64,000 bases of DNA, taken from Natronomonas sp. CBA1123. GTDB lineage: Archaea > Halobacteriota > Halobacteria > Halobacteriales > Haloarculaceae. A model generated the notes under the pieces. The model searched no databases, was not told the DNA's origin, and saw only the letters and a list, made by a program, of their open reading frames with translations. Location of the stretch: positions 1 to 64,000 of the forward strand of contig NZ_WPCC01000001.1 in assembly GCF_009741925.1 (NCBI RefSeq), given 5' to 3'. Below are positions 1 through 8,190 of the stretch, one piece after another; position 1 is the first letter of the stretch; each line of letters starts with the position of its first letter. The translations under genes were made by a program, and so were the position numbers.

Positions 1-1962
1 GCCGACATCGACGTCTTCGACATCGAGTTGGACCAACACGACCCCAAGGAGATAATCACGTCCGTGAAGGCGATGGAGCCGACCTTCGGCGGCATCAACC
101 TCGAGGACATCAAGGCGCCGGAGTGTTTCGAAATCGAGAAAACGCTCCGAAAGGAGATGGACATCCCAGTCTTCCACGACGACCAACACGGGACGGCCAT
201 CATCTCCGGAGCGGCACTGTTGAACGCCGCCGAAATCGCCGACAAGGACCTCTCGGAAATCGAAATCGTCTTCTCCGGGGCCGGCGCGTCCGCGCTCGCC
301 ACCGCCCGCTTCTACGTCTCTCTGGGCGCCGACCGCGACAACATCACGATGTGTGACTCCTCGGGCATCATCACCGAGGAACGCGCCGAGTCCGGCGACG
401 TAAACGAATTCAAACAGGAGTTCGCACAGGACCGCCCCGCGGGCGACCTCGCTGATGCGATGGAGGGCGCCGACGTGTTCGTCGGTCTCTCGGTCGGCGG
501 ATTGGTCTCCGAGGAGATGGTCCAGTCGATGGCGGCGGACCCAATCATCTTCGCGATGGCGAACCCGGACCCCGAAATCGGCTACGAGGCGGCGAAGAAC
601 GCCCGCGACGACACGGTCATCATGGCAACGGGTCGCTCCGACTATCCGAATCAAGTCAACAACGTCCTCGGATTCCCCTTCATCTTCCGCGGAGCGCTGG
701 ACGTGCGCGCGACCGAAATCAACGAGGCGATGAAAGTCGCCGCCGCCGAGGCGCTGGCCGAGTTGGCCCAACAGGACGTTCCCGACGCCGTCGTCAAAGC
801 CTACGGCGACCAACCCCTGCAGTTCGGCCCCAACTACATCATCCCCAAACCGCTCGACCCCCGCGTCCTCTTTGAGGTCGCCCCAGCGGTGGCGAAGGCG
901 GCGATGGACAGTGGGTGTGCCCGGAAGGAACTCGACCTCCAGAAGTACGCCGAGCGGTTGGAGGCGCGACTCGGGAAGTCCCGCGAGATGATGCGAGTCG
1001 TCCTCAACAAGGCCAAAAGCGACCCCAAACGTCTGGTCCTCGCCGAGGGCGACGACGAGAAGATGGTGCGTGCGGCCCACCAACTCGTCGACCAGGGCAT
1101 CGCCGAACCGGTTCTCATCGGCGACCGCGAGGAAATCTGGGAGCACGCCGAACGGCTCGGATTGGACTTCGACCCCGAAATCGTCGACCCCGAGGAGGGC
1201 AATCTCGCGCCCTACGCCGAGCGGCTGTACGAACTCCGCCAGCGGAAGGGCGTCACCCGCCGGGAGGCCGACGAACTCATCGAGGACGGCAACTACCTCG
1301 GCAGCGTAATGGTGGAGATGGGCGACGCCGACGCGATGCTGACGGGGCTTATGCACCACTATCCCTCGGCGCTTCGGCCGCCGCTGCAGGTCATCGGTAC
1401 CGACCCCGAGGCCGACTACGCGGCAGGGGTGTACATGCTGACGTTCAAGAATCGCGTCGTCTTCGTCGCCGACGCCACCGTCAACCAATCGCCAGACGAA
1501 GACGTCCTCGCCGAAATCACGAAACAGACCGCGAAACTCGCCCGCCGGTTCAACGTCGAACCGCGGGCGGCACTGCTGTCGTACTCCGATTTCGGCAGCG
1601 TCAGAAACGAGGGGACCAGCAAACCCCGCAACGCCGCGAAGATGCTCCACGAGGACCCCGAGGCCGACTTCCCGGTCGACGGTGAGATGCAGGCGGACAC
1701 GGCGGTCGTCGAGGAGATGCTGACCGGCGATTACTCCTTCTCGGAGTTGGACGAGCCGGCGAACGTGCTGGTCTTCCCGAACCTCGAAGCCGGCAACATC
1801 GCCTACAAACTGCTCCAGCGACTCGGCGGCGCCGAGGCCATCGGTCCGATGCTCGTTGGCATGGACAAGCCTGTTCACGTCCTCCAGCGCGGTGATGAGG
1901 TGAAAGACATCGTGAACCTGGCCGGCGTTGCGGTCGTCGACGCACAGTCAAACGGACAGTAA
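1..1962 (+). CDS. maeB: NADP-dependent malic enzyme with C-terminal phosphotransacetylase-like domain (5' end missing)
   Basis: Oxidative decarboxylation of malate to pyruvate, linking the TCA cycle with gluconeogenesis and NADPH supply. The frame is open from base 1, so the true start lies upstream; 653 codons are visible and roughly the first 100 residues are absent. The visible part opens inside the malic-enzyme domain ([21 protein letters not shown]), followed by a nucleotide-binding fold ([11 protein letters not shown]). After a linker near visible residue 320 comes a PTA-like domain ([17 protein letters not shown]), which in MaeB-type enzymes is generally regulatory rather than catalytic. 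The last codons are duplicated about 150 bases downstream. Family assignment is secure. Confidence 0.95.
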   Translation, partial: ADIDVFDIELDQHDPKEIITSVKAMEPTFGGINLEDIKAPECFEIEKTLRKEMDIPVFHDDQHGTAIISGAALLNAAEIADKDLSEIEIVFSGAGASALATARFYVSLGADRDNITMCDSSGIITEERAESGDVNEFKQEFAQDRPAGDLADAMEGADVFVGLSVGGLVSEEMVQSMAADPIIFAMANPDPEIGYEAAKNARDDTVIMATGRSDYPNQVNNVLGFPFIFRGALDVRATEINEAMKVAAAEALAELAQQDVPDAVVKAYGDQPLQFGPNYIIPKPLDPRVLFEVAPAVAKAAMDSGCARKELDLQKYAERLEARLGKSREMMRVVLNKAKSDPKRLVLAEGDDEKMVRAAHQLVDQGIAEPVLIGDREEIWEHAERLGLDFDPEIVDPEEGNLAPYAERLYELRQRKGVTRREADELIEDGNYLGSVMVEMGDADAMLTGLMHHYPSALRPPLQVIGTDPEADYAAGVYMLTFKNRVVFVADATVNQSPDEDVLAEITKQTAKLARRFNVEPRAALLSYSDFGSVRNEGTSKPRNAAKMLHEDPEADFPVDGEMQADTAVVEEMLTGDYSFSELDEPANVLVFPNLEAGNIAYKLLQRLGGAEAIGPMLVGMDKPVHVLQRGDEVKDIVNLAGVAVVDAQSNGQ

Positions 1963-1999
1963 CTGACTGAGTTCGTTAGTTGCGGTTTTTTCACCCATG

Positions 2000-2043
2000 T
2001 TTTTGCGCCGAGTGGGGAGCGGAGCGACCCCGAGGCGGAAAAA
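2000..2043. terminator. Interrupted hairpin between T5 and A5 tracts downstream of maeB
   Basis: A T5 run at 2000-2004 pairs with A5 at 2039-2043, CGCC (2006-2009) with GGCG (2034-2037), and GGGG (2014-2017) with CCCC (2028-2031), leaving a loop rich in AGCG/GCGA. The pairing blocks are separated by short mismatches. A second T-rich stretch (1986-1991) lies just upstream and may be the actual terminator. The same design (T5, g, GC-rich arm, AGCG-type loop, GC-rich arm, A5) recurs at 21337-21409, suggesting a family of intergenic hairpins. Confidence 0.5.
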
Positions 2044-2044
2044 G

Positions 2045-2113
2045 ATGGAAGTGGAGGACATCGTGAATCTGGCCGGTGTGGCGGTCGTCGACGCACAGTC
2101 AAACGGACAGTAA
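2045..2113 (+). pseudogene. Duplicated 3' end of a malic-enzyme gene (relic)
   Basis: Translation of this stretch gives [20 protein letters not shown], then GQ and a stop. The last 22 codons of maeB (1894-1962) read [20 protein letters not shown], then GQ and a stop. The match extends through the stop into the following bases (taactgac versus taaccgac) and includes silent differences. It is therefore a diverged copy, not an assembly repeat. It could in principle be read as a 22-aa peptide from its ATG, but a remnant of a tandem paralogue after deletion is the simpler reading. Confidence 0.7.
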
Positions 2114-2217
2114 CCGACCGCGTCTGGACGACTGTCCGCTTTCTCCGCGAAGCACGTGAACAGCCACAGCAGGCCTCCGTCGAAACGTTGAAACCGGATT
2201 CCCCCGACAATCGAGGT

Positions 2218-3069
2218 ATGGCACGCAAGTTCAGCATGGACCGTCGTGCGTATCTGAAGACGGTCGGAGCAGCGGGGACGACCGCAGCGGTTGCGGGTTG
2301 TCTCGGCAACGGTGGGAACGGCAACGGAAACGGCAATGGGAACGGCAATGGAAACGGAGACGGGAACGGAAACGGGAACGGAAACGGAGACGGGGACGAC
2401 GTAATCGTCCCGGGGACAGCCTCCGGATTCCCGCCGTTCGAGTACACCCAAGACGGGGAGTTGGTCGGCTTCGACGTCGACCTCGCCGAGGAGGCGATTA
2501 CCCGCGCCGGCTACGAGGTCGGCGACTGGGTCGACATCGAGTTCGACTCCCTCATTCCGTCGTTGACCGGCGGTGACATCGACCTCGTCGCGGCCGCGAT
2601 GACGATTACCGACGAGCGGTCGGAGCAAATCGCGTTCTCGAACCCCTACTACGAGGCCAACCAGTCCGTGTTGGTCAGCTCGGAGGGCGATTTCGCCCCC
2701 GAAGGCGAGTCCGACCTTGAGGGTCGTGTCGTCGGCGCCCAGTCGGGGACGACCGGCGCCGCAGAGGCCGAACGGCTCATCGAGGAGGGCGTCGTCGACG
2801 GCGACGACTACCGCCAGTACGACAACTACACGCTGGCGGTCGAGGACCTCGAGAACGGCAACGTCGACGCCATCATCATCGACGTGCCGGTCGCGAACAA
2901 CTTCGCCGACAGCCGGTCGGTCGAGGTCGCCTTCGTCATCGAAACCGGCGAGGAGTACGGGCTCGGAATGCGACAGGACGACGACCGCATCGGCGACATC
3001 AACGACGCACTCGCCGAGATTCGCGAGGACGGCACCTACGAGGACCTCGTCGCCGAGTACTTCGAGTGA
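2218..3069 (+). CDS. Amino-acid ABC transporter substrate-binding lipoprotein
   Basis: A 283-aa solute-binding protein of the polar/basic amino-acid family (SBP_bac_3): SGFPPFEYTQDGELVGFDVD, then DLVAAAMTITDERSE and LVAEYF at the C-terminus. The N-terminus has a Tat motif (DRRAYLKTVG) and a lipobox ending AVAGC, predicting export folded and lipid anchoring outside the cell. A low-complexity Gly-Asn(/Asp) linker of about 30 residues follows the cysteine. The ATG at 2218 is chosen because the longer upstream frame lacks a signal. First gene of a tight operon with two permeases and an ATPase. The exact amino acid transported cannot be read from sequence. Confidence 0.92.
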   Translation: MARKFSMDRRAYLKTVGAAGTTAAVAGCLGNGGNGNGNGNGNGNGNGDGNGNGNGNGDGDDVIVPGTASGFPPFEYTQDGELVGFDVDLAEEAITRAGYEVGDWVDIEFDSLIPSLTGGDIDLVAAAMTITDERSEQIAFSNPYYEANQSVLVSSEGDFAPEGESDLEGRVVGAQSGTTGAAEAERLIEEGVVDGDDYRQYDNYTLAVEDLENGNVDAIIIDVPVANNFADSRSVEVAFVIETGEEYGLGMRQDDDRIGDINDALAEIREDGTYEDLVAEYFE

Positions 3070-3074
3070 GATAG

Positions 3075-3791
3075 ATGGAATCGGTGTTCCTGCAGGCCGG
3101 CGACTGGGCGTTCATCGCCTCGAACGGGTCGTACCTGCTGGTCGGGACTATCGTCACCGTGCTGTTGACGGTGACGAGCCTCGGCCTCGGCTTCCTCGCT
3201 GGCTTTCCGGCCGGCGCCATCGAAGTGTACGGCTCCGGGCGGCTGGAGGACATCGTCAGCACCGTCGGCGTCGTCCTGCGCGGGACGCCAATCGTCGTGC
3301 TCATCTTCCTGTTCCACTTCGGGCTCCCGATTCCCGACCTCGGAGACATCCAGTGGCTGGACATCCAACTGAGTACGTTCGTCGCGGCGACGCTCGCGTT
3401 GGGGCTCCGGAGCGCCGCCTACCAGGGACAGGTGTTCCGCGGTGCCATCCAATCCATCGATGAGGGGCAGATGGAGGCCGCCCGCTCCGTCGGGATGACG
3501 AGACTGCAGGCCATCCGTCGGGTCGTCTTCCCGCAGGCCCTTCGACGCTCCGTGCCCGGCTTTCAAAACGAGTTCACCATCGTTCTCAAGGACACGAGCG
3601 TCGCCTTCGCTATCGGGTTGGCCGAACTCCTGACTCGCGCCGAGAACCTGTATCTCCAACCGGGACGCGGGACGGCGGCCATGGAGGTCATCATCACCAT
3701 CAGCGCCATCTACTTCGTACTCACGTTCACGACGAACCGTTCGCTCGACCGTCTCGAAGACGTCTATGCGACACCCGGAGGCAACGAATGA
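3075..3791 (+). CDS. Amino-acid ABC transporter permease (HisM/GlnP family)
   Basis: 238 aa with about five hydrophobic segments and the polar amino-acid permease signature (VLRGTPIVVLIFLFHFGLP; GAIQSIDEGQMEAARSVGM, the EAA loop that contacts the ATPase). It begins 5 bases after the binding-protein stop and overlaps the next gene (ATPase) by 4 bases, so translation is probably coupled. It forms the membrane pore, probably together with the second permease three genes into the operon. Confidence 0.93.
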   Translation: MESVFLQAGDWAFIASNGSYLLVGTIVTVLLTVTSLGLGFLAGFPAGAIEVYGSGRLEDIVSTVGVVLRGTPIVVLIFLFHFGLPIPDLGDIQWLDIQLSTFVAATLALGLRSAAYQGQVFRGAIQSIDEGQMEAARSVGMTRLQAIRRVVFPQALRRSVPGFQNEFTIVLKDTSVAFAIGLAELLTRAENLYLQPGRGTAAMEVIITISAIYFVLTFTTNRSLDRLEDVYATPGGNE

Positions 3792-4519
3792 GTCTACTAC
3801 GCGTCGAGAACGTCGACAAATCCTACGGCGACGAGGAGGTACTGCACGACGTGAGTTTCGAGATGGACCGCCAGGACGTCGAGGTCATCGTCGGCCCCAG
3901 CGGCTCGGGGAAGTCGACGATGCTCCGGTGTGTCAACAGACTCACCGAAATCGACGACGGTGCCATCTACCTCGACGACGAGGAGATTCACGGCATCGAC
4001 GAAAACGACCTTCGACGCCGCGTCGGCATGGTGTTTCAGGACTTCAATCTCTTTGCACACCGCACCGCCCGAGGCAACGTCACGCTCGGGTTGACCGAGG
4101 TGCTGGGACTGTCGAAGGAGGAGGCCCAGGCGAAAGCCGACGACTACCTCGGCCGCGTCGGCCTCGCCGAACAGGCCGACTCCTACCCGGCGGAGCTCTC
4201 CGGCGGCCAGAAACAACGCGTCGGCATCGCCCGCGCGCTGGCGATGGACCCCGAACTCATCCTCTTCGACGAACCGACGAGCGCACTCGACCCCGAACTC
4301 ATCGGGGAGGTGCTGGAAGTGATGCGCGACCTCGCCGAGGGCGGGATGACGATGTTGTGTGTCACCCACGAGATGGGCTTTGCTCGCTCGGCGGCGTCGA
4401 CGCTGACGTTCCTCGACGAGGGTCGCATCGTCGAGCGCGGCCCGCCCGAACAGCTGTTCGATACCCCCGAACACGACCGCACGAGACAGTTCCTCGGTGA
4501 ACTGACCGACCTCCACTGA
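3788..4519 (+). CDS. Amino-acid ABC transporter ATP-binding protein (GlnQ family)
   Basis: 243 aa with a complete ABC ATPase set: Walker A GPSGSGKST (about residue 37), Q-loop VFQDFNLF, signature LSGGQKQR, Walker B LILFDEPTSALD and the H-loop CVTHEMGFA. It energises amino-acid import by the flanking permeases. Its ATG overlaps the upstream permease stop, and its TGA shares a base with the ATG of the next permease, so all four genes form one translationally coupled operon. Confidence 0.95.
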   Translation: MSLLRVENVDKSYGDEEVLHDVSFEMDRQDVEVIVGPSGSGKSTMLRCVNRLTEIDDGAIYLDDEEIHGIDENDLRRRVGMVFQDFNLFAHRTARGNVTLGLTEVLGLSKEEAQAKADDYLGRVGLAEQADSYPAELSGGQKQRVGIARALAMDPELILFDEPTSALDPELIGEVLEVMRDLAEGGMTMLCVTHEMGFARSAASTLTFLDEGRIVERGPPEQLFDTPEHDRTRQFLGELTDLH

Positions 4520-5538
4520 TGAGCGAAATAGAAGTCAGAGGGTCGACGGTCGGTGAGATTCCGGGGCGAAAGCGGCTAGTCGTCATCGCAGTCGGGGCCG
4601 TCTTCTGGACGTGGCTGCTCGCCCGGTGGGCCTACCACAACACGCTGTTGGACCGCCTGTTCACCGCGTTGGGGTTTCCGGACCTCGTTCGCTCGGAGTT
4701 GGGCTACCGCCAACAGGAGCCGTGGCTTCCAGCAGCACCGTTCGAAGCCGTCGCCGAGGCCATCCTGAGCGTCCAGAGTGCCTTCGGCCCCCTCGAGTTC
4801 CTCGTCGGGTGGGCAGCGTGGCCGTTCGAACTCGCGGCCTTTGCGACGACGACCGAGCCCGCACTCGCCTCCGGGGCGTTCATCACGGTGTATCTCACCA
4901 TCCTCTCGATGCTGTTCGGGCTGGTCATCGCCGTGCCGCTGTCGGTCGCACGGGTGTACGGCGGGCCGATTCTCTCGGGGATTTCGCTCGTCTACACCGA
5001 ACTCATCCGCGGGACGCCGTTGCTCGCACAGCTGTTTTTCCTCTACTTCGGGCTGCCGCTTGCGAGTTTCTTCAACGGTTTCGCGTTCGTCGGCGAGGGC
5101 GCGATTCCGCGGGCGTCGATTCTCGTCGCGATAATCGGCTTCACCATCAACTCCTCGGCGTACCAATCGGAGTACATCCGGTCCGCCCTGCAGTCGGTCG
5201 ACGCCGGCCAACTGACGGCCGCGCGGGCCGTCGGCCTCTCGAAACTCGACGGCATCAGACACGTCGTCCTCCCACAGGGACTGCGCTTTGCCATCCCCGG
5301 CTGGACCAACGAGTTCGTCTACCTCATCAAGTACTCCTCACTGGCATCGTTTATCACCGTCCCGGAACTGTTCCGGCAGGCCCGAAACATCGGCTCCGAT
5401 ACCTTCCAGTTCACCGATATCTACGTCATCGCCGCGCTGTTCTATCTCGCCTTGGTGTTGACGACGGCGCTGGCGATGTCGAAACTCGAATCGGCGGTGG
5501 CGATTCCGGGACTCGGGTCCTCCGCCCGACGCGACTGA
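4519..5538 (+). CDS. Second amino-acid ABC transporter permease
   Basis: 339 aa, same family as the first permease but with about 100 extra N-terminal residues, including one hydrophobic segment near residues 17-33. The core has the family motifs (ELIRGTPLLAQLFFLYFGLPL and ALQSVDAGQLTAARAVGLS). Two different permeases in one operon suggest a heterodimeric channel. The stop codon at 5536-5538 directly abuts the stop of the convergent rfcL (5539) with no base between them. Confidence 0.92.
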   Translation: MSEIEVRGSTVGEIPGRKRLVVIAVGAVFWTWLLARWAYHNTLLDRLFTALGFPDLVRSELGYRQQEPWLPAAPFEAVAEAILSVQSAFGPLEFLVGWAAWPFELAAFATTTEPALASGAFITVYLTILSMLFGLVIAVPLSVARVYGGPILSGISLVYTELIRGTPLLAQLFFLYFGLPLASFFNGFAFVGEGAIPRASILVAIIGFTINSSAYQSEYIRSALQSVDAGQLTAARAVGLSKLDGIRHVVLPQGLRFAIPGWTNEFVYLIKYSSLASFITVPELFRQARNIGSDTFQFTDIYVIAALFYLALVLTTALAMSKLESAVAIPGLGSSARRD

Positions 5539-7024
5539 TTACATGAAATCCGAGAGACCGGCCTGCCCGTCGTCGTCTTCGGCCGCTTCGGCGCGTTCCT
5601 CGGTCGTCTGTTCGGCCCCACTGTCGGCATCGGTACCGTCGTCTGCGGTCTCCGAACCGCCGAAATCAGCGAGGGTGCCACTAGCGTCGCTGTCGTCGCT
5701 TGTCGCCTCGCCGTCCGTCTCGTCGCCGTCGTCGGCCGCCGACTCCAGTTGGGCGAAGGCCCCCCCCGGAGTGGTCGACGGCCTCCTGTTCGAGCAGTTC
5801 CTCGGCGTCCTCGACGATTCCCTGCACCTTGTTGGTCGTCTTCCCCGACCCGGTTATGAAGGAGACGTGTTCGGCGTCGAGGTCGTAGCGAGCGACCATC
5901 CGGACCGTGAGGTCGCGGTTCCGACAGTGGTGGGTCATCGCCGCCAGATACGGCATGATTTCCCGGCGGGCGGTCGCCGTCGAAACGCCGGCGGTTTCGG
6001 CGATTTTCTGGGCGATGTAGTCCCGCGTCGAGTCCCGCGAGGACCGATACGGCGCGCCGCCGTAGCGAGTCCAGCCGCCGCGTTCGGACCGTCTAACCGC
6101 CGCGACGCCTGCCGCGACGTTGTCGGTGGCGTAGCGCCAGTAACTGTAGTTCTGGGTCGCACGAACCCGACCGAGCCACACGTCGGCGTCGGCGAGGTGT
6201 TCGTAGGCGTCGGCGAGTTCGTCACCCTCGTACACCTTGGGTACCTTGTCCTCTATCCACTGCAACAGGTCGTCGGGCGTCTCGTCGACCGAGTAAGCCG
6301 TCTGGAGGGCGTCTTCGGCGGACTCCTCTTTCAGAACAGCATCGAGAAACGAGAAGATGTCGACCGTCTTGTCGCGGTCGCTCTCCTCGCCCTCGGGACG
6401 TATCTCGCCGTCGCGTTCCCGTGATTGGAGGTCCTTGATGGCGCCTCGAAGGTCACCACGATTTTGCTCGGCGATGCCCTTTAGCACCGACTCCTCGAAG
6501 GCGACGTTCTCCTGTCGGCAGATGTCCCGGAGGACGGGGACGATAGAGCGCGAGGAGATGTCGCGGAACTCGATGTCGCGGCAGGCACTCCGGAGTCCTG
6601 ACGACATCTCGTAGTAGTCGTTGGCGATGAGGACGATGGGTTGGGTGGCGCTTTTCACCAGTCGCGTCATCGCCGCCGCGCCGCCGCGGTCCTTGTGCTG
6701 ATGGAGGTTGTCGGCCTCGTCTAAGATGATGAGTTGTCGGGAGCCACCGAGCGTCGTGTTCGAGGCAGCCCGCCCCGCGACGCGGTCGATTTCGTCCTTC
6801 GTCCGGGAGTTCGAGGCGTTGAGCTCCATCACCGGCCACCCCATGTCGTTGGCCAAGGCGTGGGCCGCTGAGGTCTTCCCGACGCCCGGCGAGCCGTGGA
6901 GGACGACCGCCTCGCCGTGGTCGTCCCACGTGTCGGCCCACTCCTTCAGCGCGTCGCGGGCCTTGTCGTTGCCGCGGACCTCCGACAGCGTCGAGGGGCG
7001 GTATTTTTCCGTCCAATCACTCAT
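5539..7024 (-). CDS. rfcL: Replication factor C large subunit, frameshifted near the 3' end
   Basis: Large subunit of the clamp loader that opens PCNA onto primed DNA using ATP. It shows Walker A GSPGVGKTS (about residues 44-52), Walker B LIILDEAD (98-105) and the RFC-box SNSRTKDE. The literal frame runs past DHSGG into a basic nonsense tail and stops at 5681. Removing one C from the C8 run at 5760-5767 restores an acidic tail ending QAGLSDFM at 5539, a PIP-box-like PCNA-binding motif (494 aa in all). The restored frame is plainly the ancestral one. A functional gene with a sequencing indel is more likely than a real lesion, because RfcL is expected to be essential. Confidence 0.93.
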
Positions 7025-7075
7025 TGTCGGAGGGAGGCACGTGGCGGGTAAAGTGGTTGCGGAGCGACCGACGGT

Positions 7076-7633
7076 CTACGCTTCCCGGAGGTCGTCGACG
7101 GCCTTCGAGCGAATCCCCGCGGCCGCCACCTCGTCGGCCCGGCGGACGATTTCGGCCTCCAGCGTCGCCGGTTCGACCGTCGTCCGCGAGGAGTGCGAGA
7201 GAACGATATGGGCGATTTCGACCGGGAGGTTGGCACGGGAGACGACCGCCACGCCGTAGTGGGGATGTCCCAACAGGTCGCCGACCTCCGTCGTCTCCAT
7301 CCCGTCGAACTCGTAGGGTTTCGAGACGTCGTGGACGAGCGCACCCGCGATGACGACATCGAGGTCGATGTCGATGTCCGAATCGCGGGCGAGCAACGAT
7401 TCGGCGAGGCCGACCGCACACGAGGTCACGTCCCGGACGTGCTCGACGAGGGAAGCCTCCTCCGCCTCGATGTCCAACTCGCGTTGCGCCGGCGGAAACC
7501 ACGGCACGTCGGGGAGGTCCTCGACGTCGAGTCCGTTGATGCCGGCCGCAGTAGTCCACGCCGAGGCGACGCCAGTTCGGAGGGTGTCGTCGTCGATGCT
7601 CTCGATTTCTGGGAACACGTCCTCGATGTCCAT
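7076..7633 (-). CDS. HD-domain protein (putative metal-dependent phosphohydrolase)
   Basis: 185 aa. A probable HD-superfamily metal site is visible: H (VEHVRDV), the HD pair in ALVHDVSKPYEF, and later histidines (GHPHYGV, VLSHSSRT). HD proteins usually hydrolyse phosphomonoester or phosphodiester bonds, often in nucleotides; the substrate cannot be inferred here. It lies 51 bases upstream of rfcL in the same orientation and could be co-transcribed. ATG at 7631-7633. Confidence 0.8.
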   Translation of the reverse strand: MDIEDVFPEIESIDDDTLRTGVASAWTTAAGINGLDVEDLPDVPWFPPAQRELDIEAEEASLVEHVRDVTSCAVGLAESLLARDSDIDIDLDVVIAGALVHDVSKPYEFDGMETTEVGDLLGHPHYGVAVVSRANLPVEIAHIVLSHSSRTTVEPATLEAEIVRRADEVAAAGIRSKAVDDLREA

Positions 7634-7728
7634 ACGACCACGACGACGGGCAGGCCGCTAAACGCTGTGGAACCCGTCCGACCTCAGTCGTGGGCAGGAC
7701 TTATGCGGTGCGTGCCGAATCACTCTGT

Positions 7729-8073
7729 ATGGTCGACGACATCGACGGGACGACACTGGCCCAGCGAATCATCCTCTGCTGTTTAGCTGACCTCTCGACC
7801 GAGGGGGCGACACCGGCGAACTCAGCGGAGATACGCGAGTTGGCCACAGACCGACTCGAGAAGACGGACACCGATGCGGCCGGCCACCTGACCGAAGCCG
7901 ACGTGATGCGCGCGCTCAACACGCTGGTCGAATCCGAGTTCGTCGAGGAGTCCTCACCCGACAGCCACTCGCCCGTCGGCAAGGGCCGACTCGAATATTC
8001 GCTGACGAGCCACCCCGAGGCGGTGCGGTCGGCGCTCCGAAGCGACGAGCGAATCGCACCGCTGTTGGAGTAA
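7729..8073 (+). CDS. Small conserved haloarchaeal protein, possible winged-helix
   Basis: 114 aa starting MVDDIDGTTLAQRIILCCLADLS. The region with helix-helix-strand character (ADVMRALNTLVESEFVEES ... GRLEYSLTSHP) resembles a winged helix-turn-helix, which would make it a small DNA-binding protein, but I do not recognise the family. ATG at 7729 is preferred over an upstream GTG because a TATA-like cttatg lies about 30 bases before it. Divergent from the HD gene. Confidence 0.65.
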   Translation: MVDDIDGTTLAQRIILCCLADLSTEGATPANSAEIRELATDRLEKTDTDAAGHLTEADVMRALNTLVESEFVEESSPDSHSPVGKGRLEYSLTSHPEAVRSALRSDERIAPLLE

Positions 8074-8190
8074 CGTCGACAGACGGCTCGATACCGACGA
8101 CCGACGTGTCGCTACGCCGGAGTCGCGTGGGGCGCACCCTGACGGAGAAGGCGACCGCGGGGTTCAGCTACCGTGTCTCAGCCGAGGGCG

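Noticed and set aside
2310-2400. Short tandem repeat of GGNAAC units, at first like a CRISPR or minisatellite
   Set aside because: It is coding: the Gly-Asn linker of the binding lipoprotein. No spacers or palindromic units.
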